Numbered from the stretch's first letter, positions 55,395 through 63,618 are shown. The stretch: DNA of 64,000 nt from AP-15 sp963772295 (GCA_963772295.1 CAVYWO010000002.1:124001-188000); one strand, 5' to 3'. The notes: a model not told the origin generated them from the sequence alone. Translations and numbers: made by a program.

Positions 55395-55931
55395 AATCCT
55401 GGCGACGACCTTGCGCGACCTGCGCGACCGGGCATTGATCGCGACCCTCACCTACAGCTTCGCGCGGATCAGCGCGGCCTTGAAGTGATGAAGGTCGAGG
55501 ATTTCCGGCCACTCGGTGCGGGGTGGACGATCCGACTCCACGAAAAGGGTGGGAAGCAGCACACGATGCCCTGCCACCATGCGCTCGCGTAAGCGTTGCG
55601 TGCCTACATCGACACCGCCGGCATCGCCGAGGACCGAAAGGGCTGGCTGTTTCGCGCCGCGCGAGGCTACAAGCACGATGTTGTCCGCCAATCCCATGGG
55701 CCAGCCCGACGCTTGGCGGATGATCGCCGGCGCGGCGCGGCGGCCGGCATTGCCGAGGCGATCGGCTATCACACCTTTCGCGCAACCGGAATTACTGCCT
55801 ATCTCTCGAATGTCGGCGCTCTCGATCACGCGCAGGAAATGGCTGCCCACGAAGGCCCCCGGACGACCAAGCTCTACGACCGGACCAAGGAGCGTCTTAT
55901 CCAGGACGAGGTGGAACGGATCAGGCTCTAA
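55395..55931 (+). pseudogene. Tyrosine integrase, C-terminal half with stop and frameshifts
   Basis: Pieces read DLRDRALIATLTYSFARISA, FRPLGAGWTIRLHEKGGKQH and TMPCHHALA followed by a TAA. After a shift come LRAYIDTAGIAEDRKGWLFR and IAEAIGYHTFRATGITAYLS (HxxR), and EGPRTTKLYDRTKERLIQDE with the catalytic Tyr. It overlaps the middle of the integrase at 38.1-38.8 kb (RLHEKGGKQH), so these are two different copies, each missing one end. Confidence 0.82.
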
Positions 55932-56135
55932 GTCGTTGAGCGAGCAATACCGCAGCAAGCCTGCCGAGACGCTCCTCTGATCGATAATCCTAGCCGGTCC
56001 CGATGTGGACGCGAATGTTGTTTAGGCGGAACTTCCGGGATTTGAAAGGCGCAAGCCATTGATCTGGTGTGAGATTGGGCGCCGGGGGACGGGGCTTACT
56101 GGGTACGGGCGGGATCGATGCCGAGGAGATGACGC

Positions 56136-56333
56136 GCGCGGATTGTGCAGCGCCCCCCCGGCCCGGTCCATGGGTCCTCTTTGCTGGCATCCGGCAACCC
56201 GTGCGCCGAAAGGAGTGTCCCGTGCCGATCGCGAAGGTGCCGCCGGAGCCGACTGACAGCCGACCGAATGTTCTCCCCGAACAAATCAGGACGACGAAAC
56301 GCGAAACGGAAGGTCCGCAGTGGGTGGACAGCC
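56136..56333. repeat. Second dispersed repeat, copy 2
   Basis: Counterpart of 29809-29996 with GGGTCCTCTTTGC, GAACAAATCAGGACGACGAA and CGAAACGGAAGGTCCGCAGT. On the minus strand it reads DASKEDPWTGPGGRCTIRAR, similar in style to the SKEDPEVGGGS read from the leader repeats. Confidence 0.7.
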
Positions 56334-56591
56334 GTCATTCGCCGCAACCGCCGCCAACGACGAGGTTGCGCCGGAAGCGGCCGTTCGGCACGATGGCAAG
56401 CACCGCACTCGCTGGAGCTGGACTCCCGCGCGCCGGGCTCATCGTCGACGTGATCGGGGTCGGCTGTGGGCTCGGCCCAAAGAAAAGGGGGCCTCCTGAC
56501 GCGCTGAACCGCCGAGCCGCACGGGGTTCGGCTGCGACGAGGTGGACCAGTTCTGTGCGTCGGGTACGTTCTGCCCAAATATGGGAGACGG

Positions 56592-57000
56592 ATGGCTAAG
56601 AAGGTCGCGGTCATTATCATGAAGGGCGGCGTCGGCAAGAGCACCCTATGTGTGAACCTGCGTGGCACTTCGCGGCAATGGCGCCCTGGCATAAGAGAAT
56701 ATTACTCGTGGATTTGGATCCGCAATTCAATGCAAGTCAATATATGCTTGGTGTTCAGCGTTATGAAACTCAAGTTTATAGAGCCAATCGACCGACTATA
56801 TGGGATATCGTCGAGCAAGCGACCCGGCGGATACACCGCCCACTTGCGCGGCGTCACATATGGGTGTGCTCCGACGTTCCCGGCGACGTGGATTACGGCG
56901 TCGCCGCATGGGACAAGGCACGCGGCATCCTGGCCGTCATGCAAACAGCCGGCGACAGCATTTCAAGATCGTGTTTCGGTTTGCCGGCGATGCCCTGTCC
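56592..57000 (+). pseudogene. ParA/Soj-type partition ATPase, frameshifted
   Basis: The N-terminus MAKKVAVIIMKGGVGKSTLC has the deviant Walker A of ParA ATPases (KGGVGKST). One base is missing near 56660. The other frame continues WHFAAMAPWHKRILLVDLDP, QFNASQYMLG and PTIWDIVEQATR, the next ParA motifs. After about residue 100 the sequence no longer resembles ParA. ParA proteins segregate plasmids or chromosomes; together with the tandem repeats at 57.63 kb this may be a plasmid relic. Confidence 0.8.
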
Positions 57001-57050
57001 GGCAGCTTCACGGAGAACAGCCGGGGTGCGATCACGGGGACAGGAATCAA

Positions 57051-57079
57051 AACAGGCCCGGTTTTCAGCCGGGCCTGTT
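57051..57079. terminator. Strong hairpin, likely terminator
   Basis: AACAGGCCCGG-TTTTCAG-CCGGGCCTGTT is a perfect 11-bp inverted repeat with a 7-base loop. A long U-run is lacking, but the AT pairs at the base of the stem could serve on both strands. It lies after the ParA remnant and before the minus-strand gene at 57182. Confidence 0.6.
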
Positions 57080-57181
57080 CCTATGTCAAGCTATGGGGCT
57101 GTGCGGTAGTGGGTCATTTGGTGGCGGCATCGACGACGAGTTTGCCGAGTTGGACCGGATCGCACGGGCGACGTAGGCACT

Positions 57182-57460
57182 TCATGCAAAATGTTCCCGC
57201 ACCCCACGTTCGATCTTCAAGATCAGATCGGCTGCTTTGGGATATTCCGTCCTAAGCCAGGTCGCCGGGACAAAAGCGTGGTTTCGATATCGGACGATCG
57301 TAACGCCATCAAATCCCGCGCTCAAAACTGCGTCCGCTTCCCCGACGATAGCGGCGGGGACGAAGACCGTTCCATCGGTCGCCAACGCTGCACTCCGCGC
57401 CCATCCGGAAATCCTCCGACCAAGATCGTCTACGGTGCACCATCTAAGGTCGATCGCCAT
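57182..57460 (-). CDS. Hypothetical protein
   Basis: 92 residues from ATG at 57460: MAIDLRWCTVDDLGRRISGW, then ARSAALATDGTVFVPAAIVG, YRNHAFVPATWLRTEYPKAA and DLILKIERGVREHFA. It looks like a compact alpha/beta domain. I do not recognise the family. The frame extends upstream to 57544. It points away from the tandem repeats, and its role is unknown. Confidence 0.45.
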   Translation of the reverse strand: MAIDLRWCTVDDLGRRISGWARSAALATDGTVFVPAAIVGEADAVLSAGFDGVTIVRYRNHAFVPATWLRTEYPKAADLILKIERGVREHFA

Positions 57461-57629
57461 GATGACAATATGGGACAGCGTGCAGCGATCGAAAACCCGG
57501 CACTGATCCCGATCGTCCGTAGCTTTAGCGTACACTCCCGTCAACCTCAGAACTCTGTGGCAAATTCTCCAACCTTGAACTTGATGGCAACTCTGTGGGT
57601 GGGAGAAATTCGTACGCCATTTGCTAATC

Positions 57630-57713
57630 GGAATCTAACAGCGGGAATCTAACAGCGGGAATCTAACAGCGGGAATCTAACAGCGGGAATTTAACAGTAG
57701 GAATTTAATCGCA
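57630..57713 (+). repeat. Six 14-bp tandem repeats (iteron-like)
   Basis: Four exact copies of GGAATCTAACAGCG (57630-57685) are followed by two variants (GGAATTTAACAGTA and GGAATTTAATCGCA). They lie in an AT-rich stretch between a hypothetical gene on the minus strand and the gene at 57925, with TATAAT shortly after (about 57750). Repeats of this kind act as iterons at plasmid origins or as multiple operator sites. Confidence 0.85.
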
Positions 57714-57924
57714 CAAATTCTGACGTAACACGATAGAATTGAGCGAAAATACTATAATGTTCTTCATATGTTCGTGTTGGCAAGGCAGGGGACCACCCCG
57801 ATTTCTTGTGTTCCACTGAGCGCAGAGAGGGAGCGACACTGTCAAAGTGGCGGGCGGCCGTCCCGCAGCAAGTACACGTGCGATTCGATGCGTGGGTGGC
57901 AAATGTCTCAAGGGAGAAGAGCAA

Positions 57925-58680
57925 ATGGCACGTAAATATGAGTCCATTCCCGGTTTCTATTGCTGGAGCCTGGAGAAGTGCGAAGAAGAGATCGTCATCG
58001 CCGCATTGGGTGAAATTGCGGGCCTGATCTCACCCGGCCAGAAGTGGCAGCGGATGTTAGAGGACTATTTCTTCGACCGCGGCAAGGGCCTTGCTGATGA
58101 GGCCCTTGTAGAAATCAACAGGGTTCGTAAGCACCACGGCCTGGAGACGATTGAAATCCGAGAGACTGCCGTGGGCGATTACGCGCTTAGCCGGGACGAG
58201 CCGATGAAATCGCAACGTCGACGACAGATCCGCGAAGAGTTGTGCGAGGCCAGTCAGGAGGTACGGGGTGAGCGGCTGGCGCGAGCGAAGGCCGAAGAAG
58301 AGCGCTTACCTCCTCCGCATTACACGTACGATGATTTTAAATTACGGAAGCTTCAGCAAAATGCCGCTCGCCCGCTCGGCCAGGGAGATATTGCAAAGGT
58401 ACCATCGGCTTGGCGCGCTGGCGATGCTCCTGAAGTTATCCCGATCGGGACAAGGCTACCGCCAAGATCTGAGAAGCACGCCAATTTTCAACGCCTCCTC
58501 CCAGGGCGAACCGAGAATGTTCTCGAGGCAATTCGCAAATTGACAAATCTTTCGTCGCCAAACTACGAGTTCGAAGAAGCAGAGGTGGAGAAAATCTTCG
58601 ACACCCTTCGGGAACGCCTCGATGAGGCATGTGCCAGATTTCGGCGCAGGCTGACGAACCTATCGCGGGTCACTTTATAA
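57925..58680 (+). CDS. Hypothetical protein beside iteron-like repeats
   Basis: 251 residues: MARKYESIPGFYCWSLEKCE, EEIVIAALGEIAGLISPGQK, then a charged middle (SQRRRQIREELCEASQEVRG with ERLARAKAEEERL, probably helical) and a C-terminal YEFEEAEVEKIFDTLRERLD. ATG is supported by AGGGAGAAG. I do not recognise a family. Composition is less GC-rich than the neighbours and the upstream region is AT-rich, which suggests transfer. Lying next to the tandem repeats and a ParA remnant, it might be a replication or regulatory protein, but no motif proves this. Confidence 0.65.
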   Translation: MARKYESIPGFYCWSLEKCEEEIVIAALGEIAGLISPGQKWQRMLEDYFFDRGKGLADEALVEINRVRKHHGLETIEIRETAVGDYALSRDEPMKSQRRRQIREELCEASQEVRGERLARAKAEEERLPPPHYTYDDFKLRKLQQNAARPLGQGDIAKVPSAWRAGDAPEVIPIGTRLPPRSEKHANFQRLLPGRTENVLEAIRKLTNLSSPNYEFEEAEVEKIFDTLRERLDEACARFRRRLTNLSRVTL

Positions 58681-58928
58681 GAAAGTATAAGCAAGCGTCG
58701 GGTGTGCACGGACGAAGCAGATCATTTGCCTTCTGGATGGCCTCGCGTAGCGTCAGCCAGGGAACCTCCTTGTCGAGACCGAGAAGCCGGCGAGCGATCC
58801 TCTCGGAATTCCGCTCGTTCCTCGATCGTATCAAGCGCGAGGACGGAGCATGACGCCCCGTCCTCGCATGGCTATGCTGGCAGGTGCCAACCAACGCCAG
58901 GGAGCGAATTCAATGCCAGATGCATGAT

Positions 58929-58952
58929 CGCTCAGCCGGGCTCCCCCCGGCC
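58929..58952 (-). repeat. Leader repeat, short end fragment
   Basis: GCTCAGCCGGGCTCCCCCCG matches the outer end of the leader repeats, best copy D. It is joined directly to the recombinase fragment that follows. Confidence 0.45.
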
Positions 58953-58959
58953 AGCGCTC

Positions 58960-59344
58960 GGGCATCGCGTTCACAGCGGCCGACATGCCGAATGCAAATC
59001 GGCTGACCGTGGGCATCATGGCAATGGTCGCCGAGGAAGAACGGCACGCCATTTCCGAACGAACCAAGGCGGCGCTCGCTGCAGCCAAGGCGCGGGGCGT
59101 AAAGCTCGGCGGCCGACCGGAAAATCTCAAAAACACGGATCTCGGTCGGCAAAGATCGGCGGAAGCGCGACGTGGCAAGACCGCGGCGCGCGCAAGGGAT
59201 CTAGCGCCGGTCATCGCGGCAATTCGAGCTGAGGGCATCGTTAGCGCAACGGGGATCGCCAAGGCACTGAATGAGCGCGGAATTCCCACGGCTCGCGGCG
59301 GCAAATGGCAGGCGGTTCAAGTGCAGCGGCTTCTGGGCAGATGA
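58960..59344 (+). pseudogene. Serine recombinase C-terminal part
   Basis: Reads GIAFTAADMPNANRLTVGIM, AMVAEEERHAISERTKAALA, KARGVKLGGRPENLKNTDLG and TATGIAKALNERGIP-like GIVSATGIAKALNERGIPTA, ending VQRLLGR. It is about 120 residues of a resolvase lacking its N-terminal catalytic part. A closely related copy lies on the minus strand at 31.4-31.9 kb. Confidence 0.8.
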
Positions 59345-59355
59345 CCGTGAAGATC

Positions 59356-59645
59356 CTATCGGACCTTGGGCAAGGTAGCTTCGGCGCTGGAGCGTTTTCC
59401 CAGTGGATTCGATAAAATTTTCAACAGTTGTTCGATAACATTCAACTGCTCCGGGGAATAGTCTCGGGGATTAAATGGTGACTCTTTCTTAAATTCTTCA
59501 GCCTTCTGGTCATAATCCTTGGGCTTTCCCCATGCATACTGATAGACCCACGTCCCAGCCATGTATCGGACGCGATCATCTTCGCTTTCTTTTGAGAGGC
59601 GGATGATCTCCAGCGCGGCTGCGTAAGACGCCTCGCGGCAGAGCA
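59356..59645 (-). pseudogene. DUF5681-like gene, member 5, N-terminus replaced by leader
   Basis: The conserved part reads SYAAALEIIRLSKESEDDRV, RYMAGTWVYQYAWGKPKDYD and SPFNPRDYSPEQLNVIEQLL. The FNPRxYSPxxLxVIExLL ending places it in the same family as the array at 26-29 kb. The KGxSGNPxG start is missing; instead the frame comes from leader copy G (MTLGPPRRSIV). It may be translated as a fusion from 59844. Confidence 0.6.
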
Positions 59646-59798
59646 CGATCGAGCGTCGGGGGGGCCCCAACGTCATCGCGGTCGGCCTGCACTTCCCACC
59701 GGGGCGAGCCGTCGGAACGAAGCCTCTTACTTTCGCTCTCGGTCCGACCGTGTGCGTATGTCGATGAAGTGCGCATGTCGATGAAGTCCGCCGGCACG
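59645..59798 (-). repeat. Leader repeat, copy G
   Basis: Closest to copies A and F (GGGGCGAGCCGTCGGAACGA, CTTACTTTCGCTCTCGGTCC). Near its end ATGTCGATGAAGT occurs twice. A DUF5681-like remnant lies on its left and a resolvase tail on its right, the same order as copy A followed by the intact resolvase. Confidence 0.8.
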
Positions 59799-59837
59799 CC
59801 GAGGTACCGCGGCAGCCAATCGACCGTGTCGCACAAA

Positions 59838-59921
59838 CGATCAAACGGTGTCGCCGAGGCCTTCGGTGTGAACCGGGCGACGATCTACAGAGCGCTCGGC
59901 CTGTCCGGTTCCGGCGATTGA
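59838..59921 (+). pseudogene. Serine resolvase C-terminal tail
   Basis: Reads GVAEAFGVNRATIYRALGLS then GSGD and a stop, matching the end of the intact resolvase (SVAESFGVNRATIYRALGLA). The following bases (TTGAGGCACGACCGGTTGCC) also match the DNA after the intact gene. Everything before the helix-turn-helix is deleted. Confidence 0.85.
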
Positions 59922-60297
59922 GGCACGACCGGTTGCCCCGCGCGAAGACCGATGCGCATTCGGGTTGGCGCCGGCTAAGCCCACGGCCGCGACCCTGCGA
60001 GCGCGCATCTTGACCCGACCGCCGCCCTCCCTGCCTAGCTCCTGGCCGAAAGGGGTCCCGTGTCGTCGGAGCCGCTTGCCCCGCTTCGTCACCGATTGCC
60101 GGCTGCGAGCGGTGGCGAGCCCATACCTAGCGATGTGGGCTGCCGTCGCGACACCCTGCGATCTGCGGCCCGGGCTGCACTCGAACGACACGGATGCGCC
60201 GTAAACCGCCAATTCCCGATGCAGCAAAGCACTCTTACATTGTTGGCTCATTCTTCCGGCGCCTCGGCGCGGCGAAAAACGGTCGGGAAGACGGCGG
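59922..60297. other. Intergenic, no gene seen
   Basis: No recognisable protein, hairpin or repeat apart from the first 20 bases, which belong to the resolvase unit. Confidence 0.35.
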
Positions 60298-60807
60298 TCA
60301 TCGCGCCGCCTGCGGCGCCGGCGGCAGACCCGCCATGAATTTCACCAAGTACGGCTTCCAGGTCGCCGCGCAGTAATGCGTGAAATGCCCGTGTGTGTCC
60401 TTGCCGTAGGGGATCAGCACGTAGGTGCCGAGCGCGATCTTCTTGAAGGCGCGTTCCACGGTGCCGAGCATCGGCGGGTCGGCGAAATCCTCGACATTGT
60501 TGATCAGCATCACATGCGCTTTGATCTTCGGCAGGTCGGCCTCGGGGCTGTAGTCATAGATCGATTCGAGCTCGTAGAGCGTGTCGTTGGCGTCGCCGTT
60601 TCTCATGATCGCCGCCAGGCGCTTGTCGTGGAGCGCTTTCGCGGCCTCCATGGTCGGCGCTTCTTCCTGAATGCGCACCTCCTGGCCTCGGAGATCAAAT
60701 TGTGGGAGCGGTGGGGAGCCCGAGATGCTCATGGCAAAACGGAGCATCGACACCTCGTACCCGATCACAGACCACCAACGGTCGCGATCGGTCATGGGAG
60801 CGCTCAT
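60298..60807 (-). CDS. Alpha/beta hydrolase (homoserine acetyltransferase-like), C-terminal part
   Basis: About 169 residues from ATG at 60807, which has an excellent AGGAGGGGTGACG leader. The sequence MSAPMTDRDRWWSVIGYEVS ... FAMSISGSPPLPQFDLRGQE, then LYELESIYDYSPEADLPKIK, AHVMLINNVEDFADPPMLGT and YGKDTHGHFTHYCAATWKPY resembles the second half of alpha/beta hydrolases of the homoserine acetyltransferase group, with the late catalytic Asp (NNVEDFADPP) and His (THGHFTH). The nucleophile part is absent, so it is either truncated or a remnant with a chance good start. Function unclear. Confidence 0.6.
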   Translation of the reverse strand: MSAPMTDRDRWWSVIGYEVSMLRFAMSISGSPPLPQFDLRGQEVRIQEEAPTMEAAKALHDKRLAAIMRNGDANDTLYELESIYDYSPEADLPKIKAHVMLINNVEDFADPPMLGTVERAFKKIALGTYVLIPYGKDTHGHFTHYCAATWKPYLVKFMAGLPPAPQAAR

Positions 60808-61119
60808 CGTCACCCCTCCTGCGGACGACCGGCGGGGCATCACTAAGCTGTCACAGCAGGTTTCTGCCGCACCGGGTCCTGCTTCCGCTGTTGACACTGC
60901 CCGCCGCCTGATGCGACACTCCGTCGCATCCAAGTTGGACGGGAGGAAGCCTCGAAGAGGCGTGAGGAGATGGCCTCAGCGATGGGGCCATTTCCGTTTG
61001 CGCGACTGCCCCCGGGATCGACGGGAGTTAGCACCGTGCATTTCGAGCAAGTTCCTGCAGTGCGCGGTGTGTGTTCTCCCGGGTGCCAATCTCCGGAAGG
61101 GCCTCAAATTCGGCGCAAC
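60808..61119. other. Intergenic, no gene seen
   Basis: No protein was recognised. It separates the hydrolase fragment from the HEPN locus, both on the minus strand. Confidence 0.3.
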
Positions 61120-61803
61120 TCAGCCGGGTGCCGAGGGTTCGTCGGTTGGGCTTGGGTGGCCTATTGGCGGGCGCCCCGCGGATCGGCGTAGGATTTCCAG
61201 CGTGAGCGCGTGCATCATCTCAGCCAATGCTAGGAGCTTGCTGTCCTCCTCCTCGCTTGAATAGGGCGAGACCAAGCGGCCATGCATCACCGCGTTACGG
61301 ATCTCCTCCCACGTTTTCCGCTGGTCGGCCGTGATCGTACCGTCCCCAACTAATCGCCGCAGTCCGTCGATCGTTGTCGTGCTCAATTCCCTTTTGACAG
61401 CGTTAACAGCAATGCCCTTGAGGCGCCCATCTCCTGCCCAGGCGCCAATGTGTTTGACGAGACTGTTCACCGCATCCGGATCTACACCCGGGCGATCGCG
61501 GCCCGGCGGCTCCAGTATGTTGGCAAGCCCCTCGATGCAACTGGCGAAAGTGAGCGCCCAGACCCACCGCGTCCCGTGCGCAGCTTGCATGACCTCTTGA
61601 TAAAGCTGGGTGATCTTGTGCGCTTCGAAATTCGGCTGTCCGTCCCGACCCCTGGCCTTTGCGATGATCGTCAGTAGCTCGGTGTAGCGGCGCCAGAAGT
61701 CCTCCTTAGCTTGATGAAGAATCATACCCCCGCCAAAGTGCCGCCCATCCCCCTCGACTGAGAAGGCCGGGACATGAACGTACAAAGATAATTGTCCTGC
61801 CAT
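61120..61803 (-). CDS. HEPN-domain protein (C-terminal frame of a split gene)
   Basis: This frame holds a helical HEPN-like domain: KEDFWRRYTELLTIIAKARG, HGTRWVWALTFASCIEGLAN, an internal helix set, and KTWEEIRNAVMHGRLVSPYS with the R-x4-H motif (RNAVMH) typical of HEPN ribonucleases, then LLALAEMMHALTLEILRRSA. HEPN proteins cut RNA and are common in toxin and anti-phage systems such as ApeA. The frame has no good start of its own. It overlaps the frame at 61706-62545, which ends without this domain, so the two are most likely one gene broken by a frameshift near 61770. Programmed shifting cannot be excluded. Confidence 0.65.
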   Translation of the reverse strand: MAGQLSLYVHVPAFSVEGDGRHFGGGMILHQAKEDFWRRYTELLTIIAKARGRDGQPNFEAHKITQLYQEVMQAAHGTRWVWALTFASCIEGLANILEPPGRDRPGVDPDAVNSLVKHIGAWAGDGRLKGIAVNAVKRELSTTTIDGLRRLVGDGTITADQRKTWEEIRNAVMHGRLVSPYSSEEEDSKLLALAEMMHALTLEILRRSAGRPPIGHPSPTDEPSAPG

Positions 61804-62545
61804 TGCCCAAATTGCGCGCTACAAGCCTCGGGAAGATCAACTGGCCAAAGAGAATACGGAGAGGCTCGCCGAGCCAATTCTCTGCATAGGTCGGGGGCAA
61901 TTCCACCGAATGCTTAGCTATCACCGAAAGAGCGCCCGACGACGGCTCATACGAAAATCGAATGGCAGAACCCAGCGTCTCTAGAACGTGCTCTCGACAT
62001 GGTCCGCTCTCTGACGGCGCGTTGGACACAAAGCGTGCCATGCTAATATGCATCGGGTGGTTCGGAGGCACGAAGAACACAAGTTCCGTGCTCGATTGGC
62101 GGTCGACGGTATCGCTCTCATCGGTCGGAGATAGCCCGTCGGTCACGCCGGCGAATGTCCAAACCTCTTCCCCGGGTTCGACATCTGGGACTGTCCAGCC
62201 GAGCGCCCAATCGACCCCGTCTTCATCGACGCCCCGTAAGCGACATCGCGCCAACGCGTCGTAAGGATTGGCTTGCTGTCGCTCAAGTTCCGCTAATGCA
62301 TAATGGGCATCCTCAGGCAAACCGCTCAATGTGAACTCAAACCGTACCAAAGACGGCATTCGAACCACACCGGAGCCTACGACAATAGGGGGTGCAAAGT
62401 CCCGACCAATAAGCTCCAGCCGAGGGAATACAAGTGTCTTGGGCGTGACCAGAAACGTCCGCCATCGATCTAGTGTTGCCACGAGCGCCTCTTTGTTGGG
62501 TTGGCGCGGATACCTGCCCTCGCAGCATTGTAGCCCTAATCCCAC
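61706..62545 (-). CDS. ApeA-like N-terminal part (upstream frame of the split HEPN gene)
   Basis: The frame reads ATLDRWRTFLVTPKTLVFPR, VVGSGVVRMPSLVRFEFTLS, VDEDGVDWALGWTVPDVEPG, RFSYEPSSGALSVIAKHSVE and WLGEPLRILFGQLIFPRLVA, then RNLGNGRTIIFVRSCPGLLS and a divergent end. A mostly beta N-terminal domain followed by (L)RILFGQLxxPRLVARN... is the layout seen in proteins with an ApeA-like sensor and C-terminal HEPN. The actual start is uncertain (GTG 62545 or a GTG 21 codons later). Together with the next frame it would make a protein of about 470 residues. The ApeA link is tentative. Confidence 0.55.
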   Translation of the reverse strand: MGLGLQCCEGRYPRQPNKEALVATLDRWRTFLVTPKTLVFPRLELIGRDFAPPIVVGSGVVRMPSLVRFEFTLSGLPEDAHYALAELERQQANPYDALARCRLRGVDEDGVDWALGWTVPDVEPGEEVWTFAGVTDGLSPTDESDTVDRQSSTELVFFVPPNHPMHISMARFVSNAPSESGPCREHVLETLGSAIRFSYEPSSGALSVIAKHSVELPPTYAENWLGEPLRILFGQLIFPRLVARNLGNGRTIIFVRSCPGLLSRGGWAALWRGYDSSSS

Positions 62546-62817
62546 GCGCCTCCAAGCGTGCCAATAGGGCAGCTTTCCTGCCTAGCGTTCGACCGGCACC
62601 CGAACGTGTGTAGCTGCGCCCGGGCTGCGCATCCTTCTTGAGCTGCCGAAGGTTTGATACCAGCCCACCCTCAGCGGCTCCGCCGGCTCGACCCTCAAGC
62701 ACGAGGCGCTTGGCGATGACCTATCTGGTAATGTGGTAATGTGCGAGGCGCACCCATTGCCTCCATCGAAGGCGCGCGCATAATCACGCCGAGTAGCATT
62801 TTTTGAAAGTCGCAGGG

Positions 62818-63618
62818 ATGGCGAGAGGCTCGTCCTCAGAACAAGTCTCGGGAACGGCGGATCAAGGCCAAGCAATTTCGGAAGGCCGGGCGCGCAACCC
62901 GACCTGGGTCCGCGATGAGCTGATCCTCGCGCTTGATTTCTACCTGCGCCACGCGGGCAATCCGCCGCCGAAAGGCAGCCCCGAAATCGCGGAGCTGAGC
63001 GAGACCTTGAACCGCCTCGGGCGATATCTCGGGATTGCGACGAGCGGCGACTTTCGGAACGTCAACGGTGTCTACATGAAACTGATGAACTTCCGGCGCT
63101 TCGATCCGACGTTCACGGAGGCCGGCAGGAGCGGACTGCCCCACGGCGGCCGGGAGGAGGAGGCAGTCTGGAACGAGTTCGCCGCCGATCCCCAGCGTTG
63201 CCATGCGGTGGCCGAAGTCATCCGGCAGGCGGTCGCCAGCGCCCCGGAGGGAGATACGATCGCAGCCGACCCTGAGGAACCCGAAATAGCGGAGGCTGAA
63301 GAAGGTCGGGTGGTGACCGTCATGCACCTGGGCCACGAGCGCAGCAAGAAACTGATCCTGGCCAAAAAACAAGGGGTCCGCGCTAAACTCGGTCGGCTGG
63401 CATGCGAGGCTTGCGGATTTGACTTTCACGATCGGTACGGGGAGCGCGGCGACGGGTTCATCGAATGTCACCACTCGAAACCCGTCCACATGCTCAGGCC
63501 CGGCGAGAAGACGAAGCTGGTCGACCTTCGTCTCCTCTGCGCCAACTGCCATCGCATGGTGCACGCGAAACGGCACTGGCTGACGATGGAGGAGCTGGTG
63601 GCGATCCTGCGTCCCTAG
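62818..63618 (+). CDS. HNH endonuclease (McrA/type IV restriction-like)
   Basis: 266 residues. The N-terminal half (NPTWVRDELILALDFYLRHA, SDTLNRLGR-like SETLNRLGRYLGIATSGDFR and NVNGVYMKLMNFRRFDPTFT) is a conserved DNA-binding-like domain found in front of HNH nucleases. The C-terminal half has the HNH zinc finger: ACEACGFDFHDRYGERGDGF, IECHHSKPVHMLRPGEKTKL and LRLLCANCHRMVHAKRHWL. All metal ligands are present. Such proteins restrict modified or foreign DNA. ATG at 62818 was chosen over an upstream TTG. It is 26 bases from the CHAT gene stop and convergent with it. Confidence 0.87.
   Translation: MARGSSSEQVSGTADQGQAISEGRARNPTWVRDELILALDFYLRHAGNPPPKGSPEIAELSETLNRLGRYLGIATSGDFRNVNGVYMKLMNFRRFDPTFTEAGRSGLPHGGREEEAVWNEFAADPQRCHAVAEVIRQAVASAPEGDTIAADPEEPEIAEAEEGRVVTVMHLGHERSKKLILAKKQGVRAKLGRLACEACGFDFHDRYGERGDGFIECHHSKPVHMLRPGEKTKLVDLRLLCANCHRMVHAKRHWLTMEELVAILRP

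Noticed and set aside
58670..58894. Minus-strand frame with RNERNSERIARRLLGLDKEV
   Set aside because: Could be a small charged protein, but start, family and conservation cannot be judged; a competing plus-strand frame covers the same bases.
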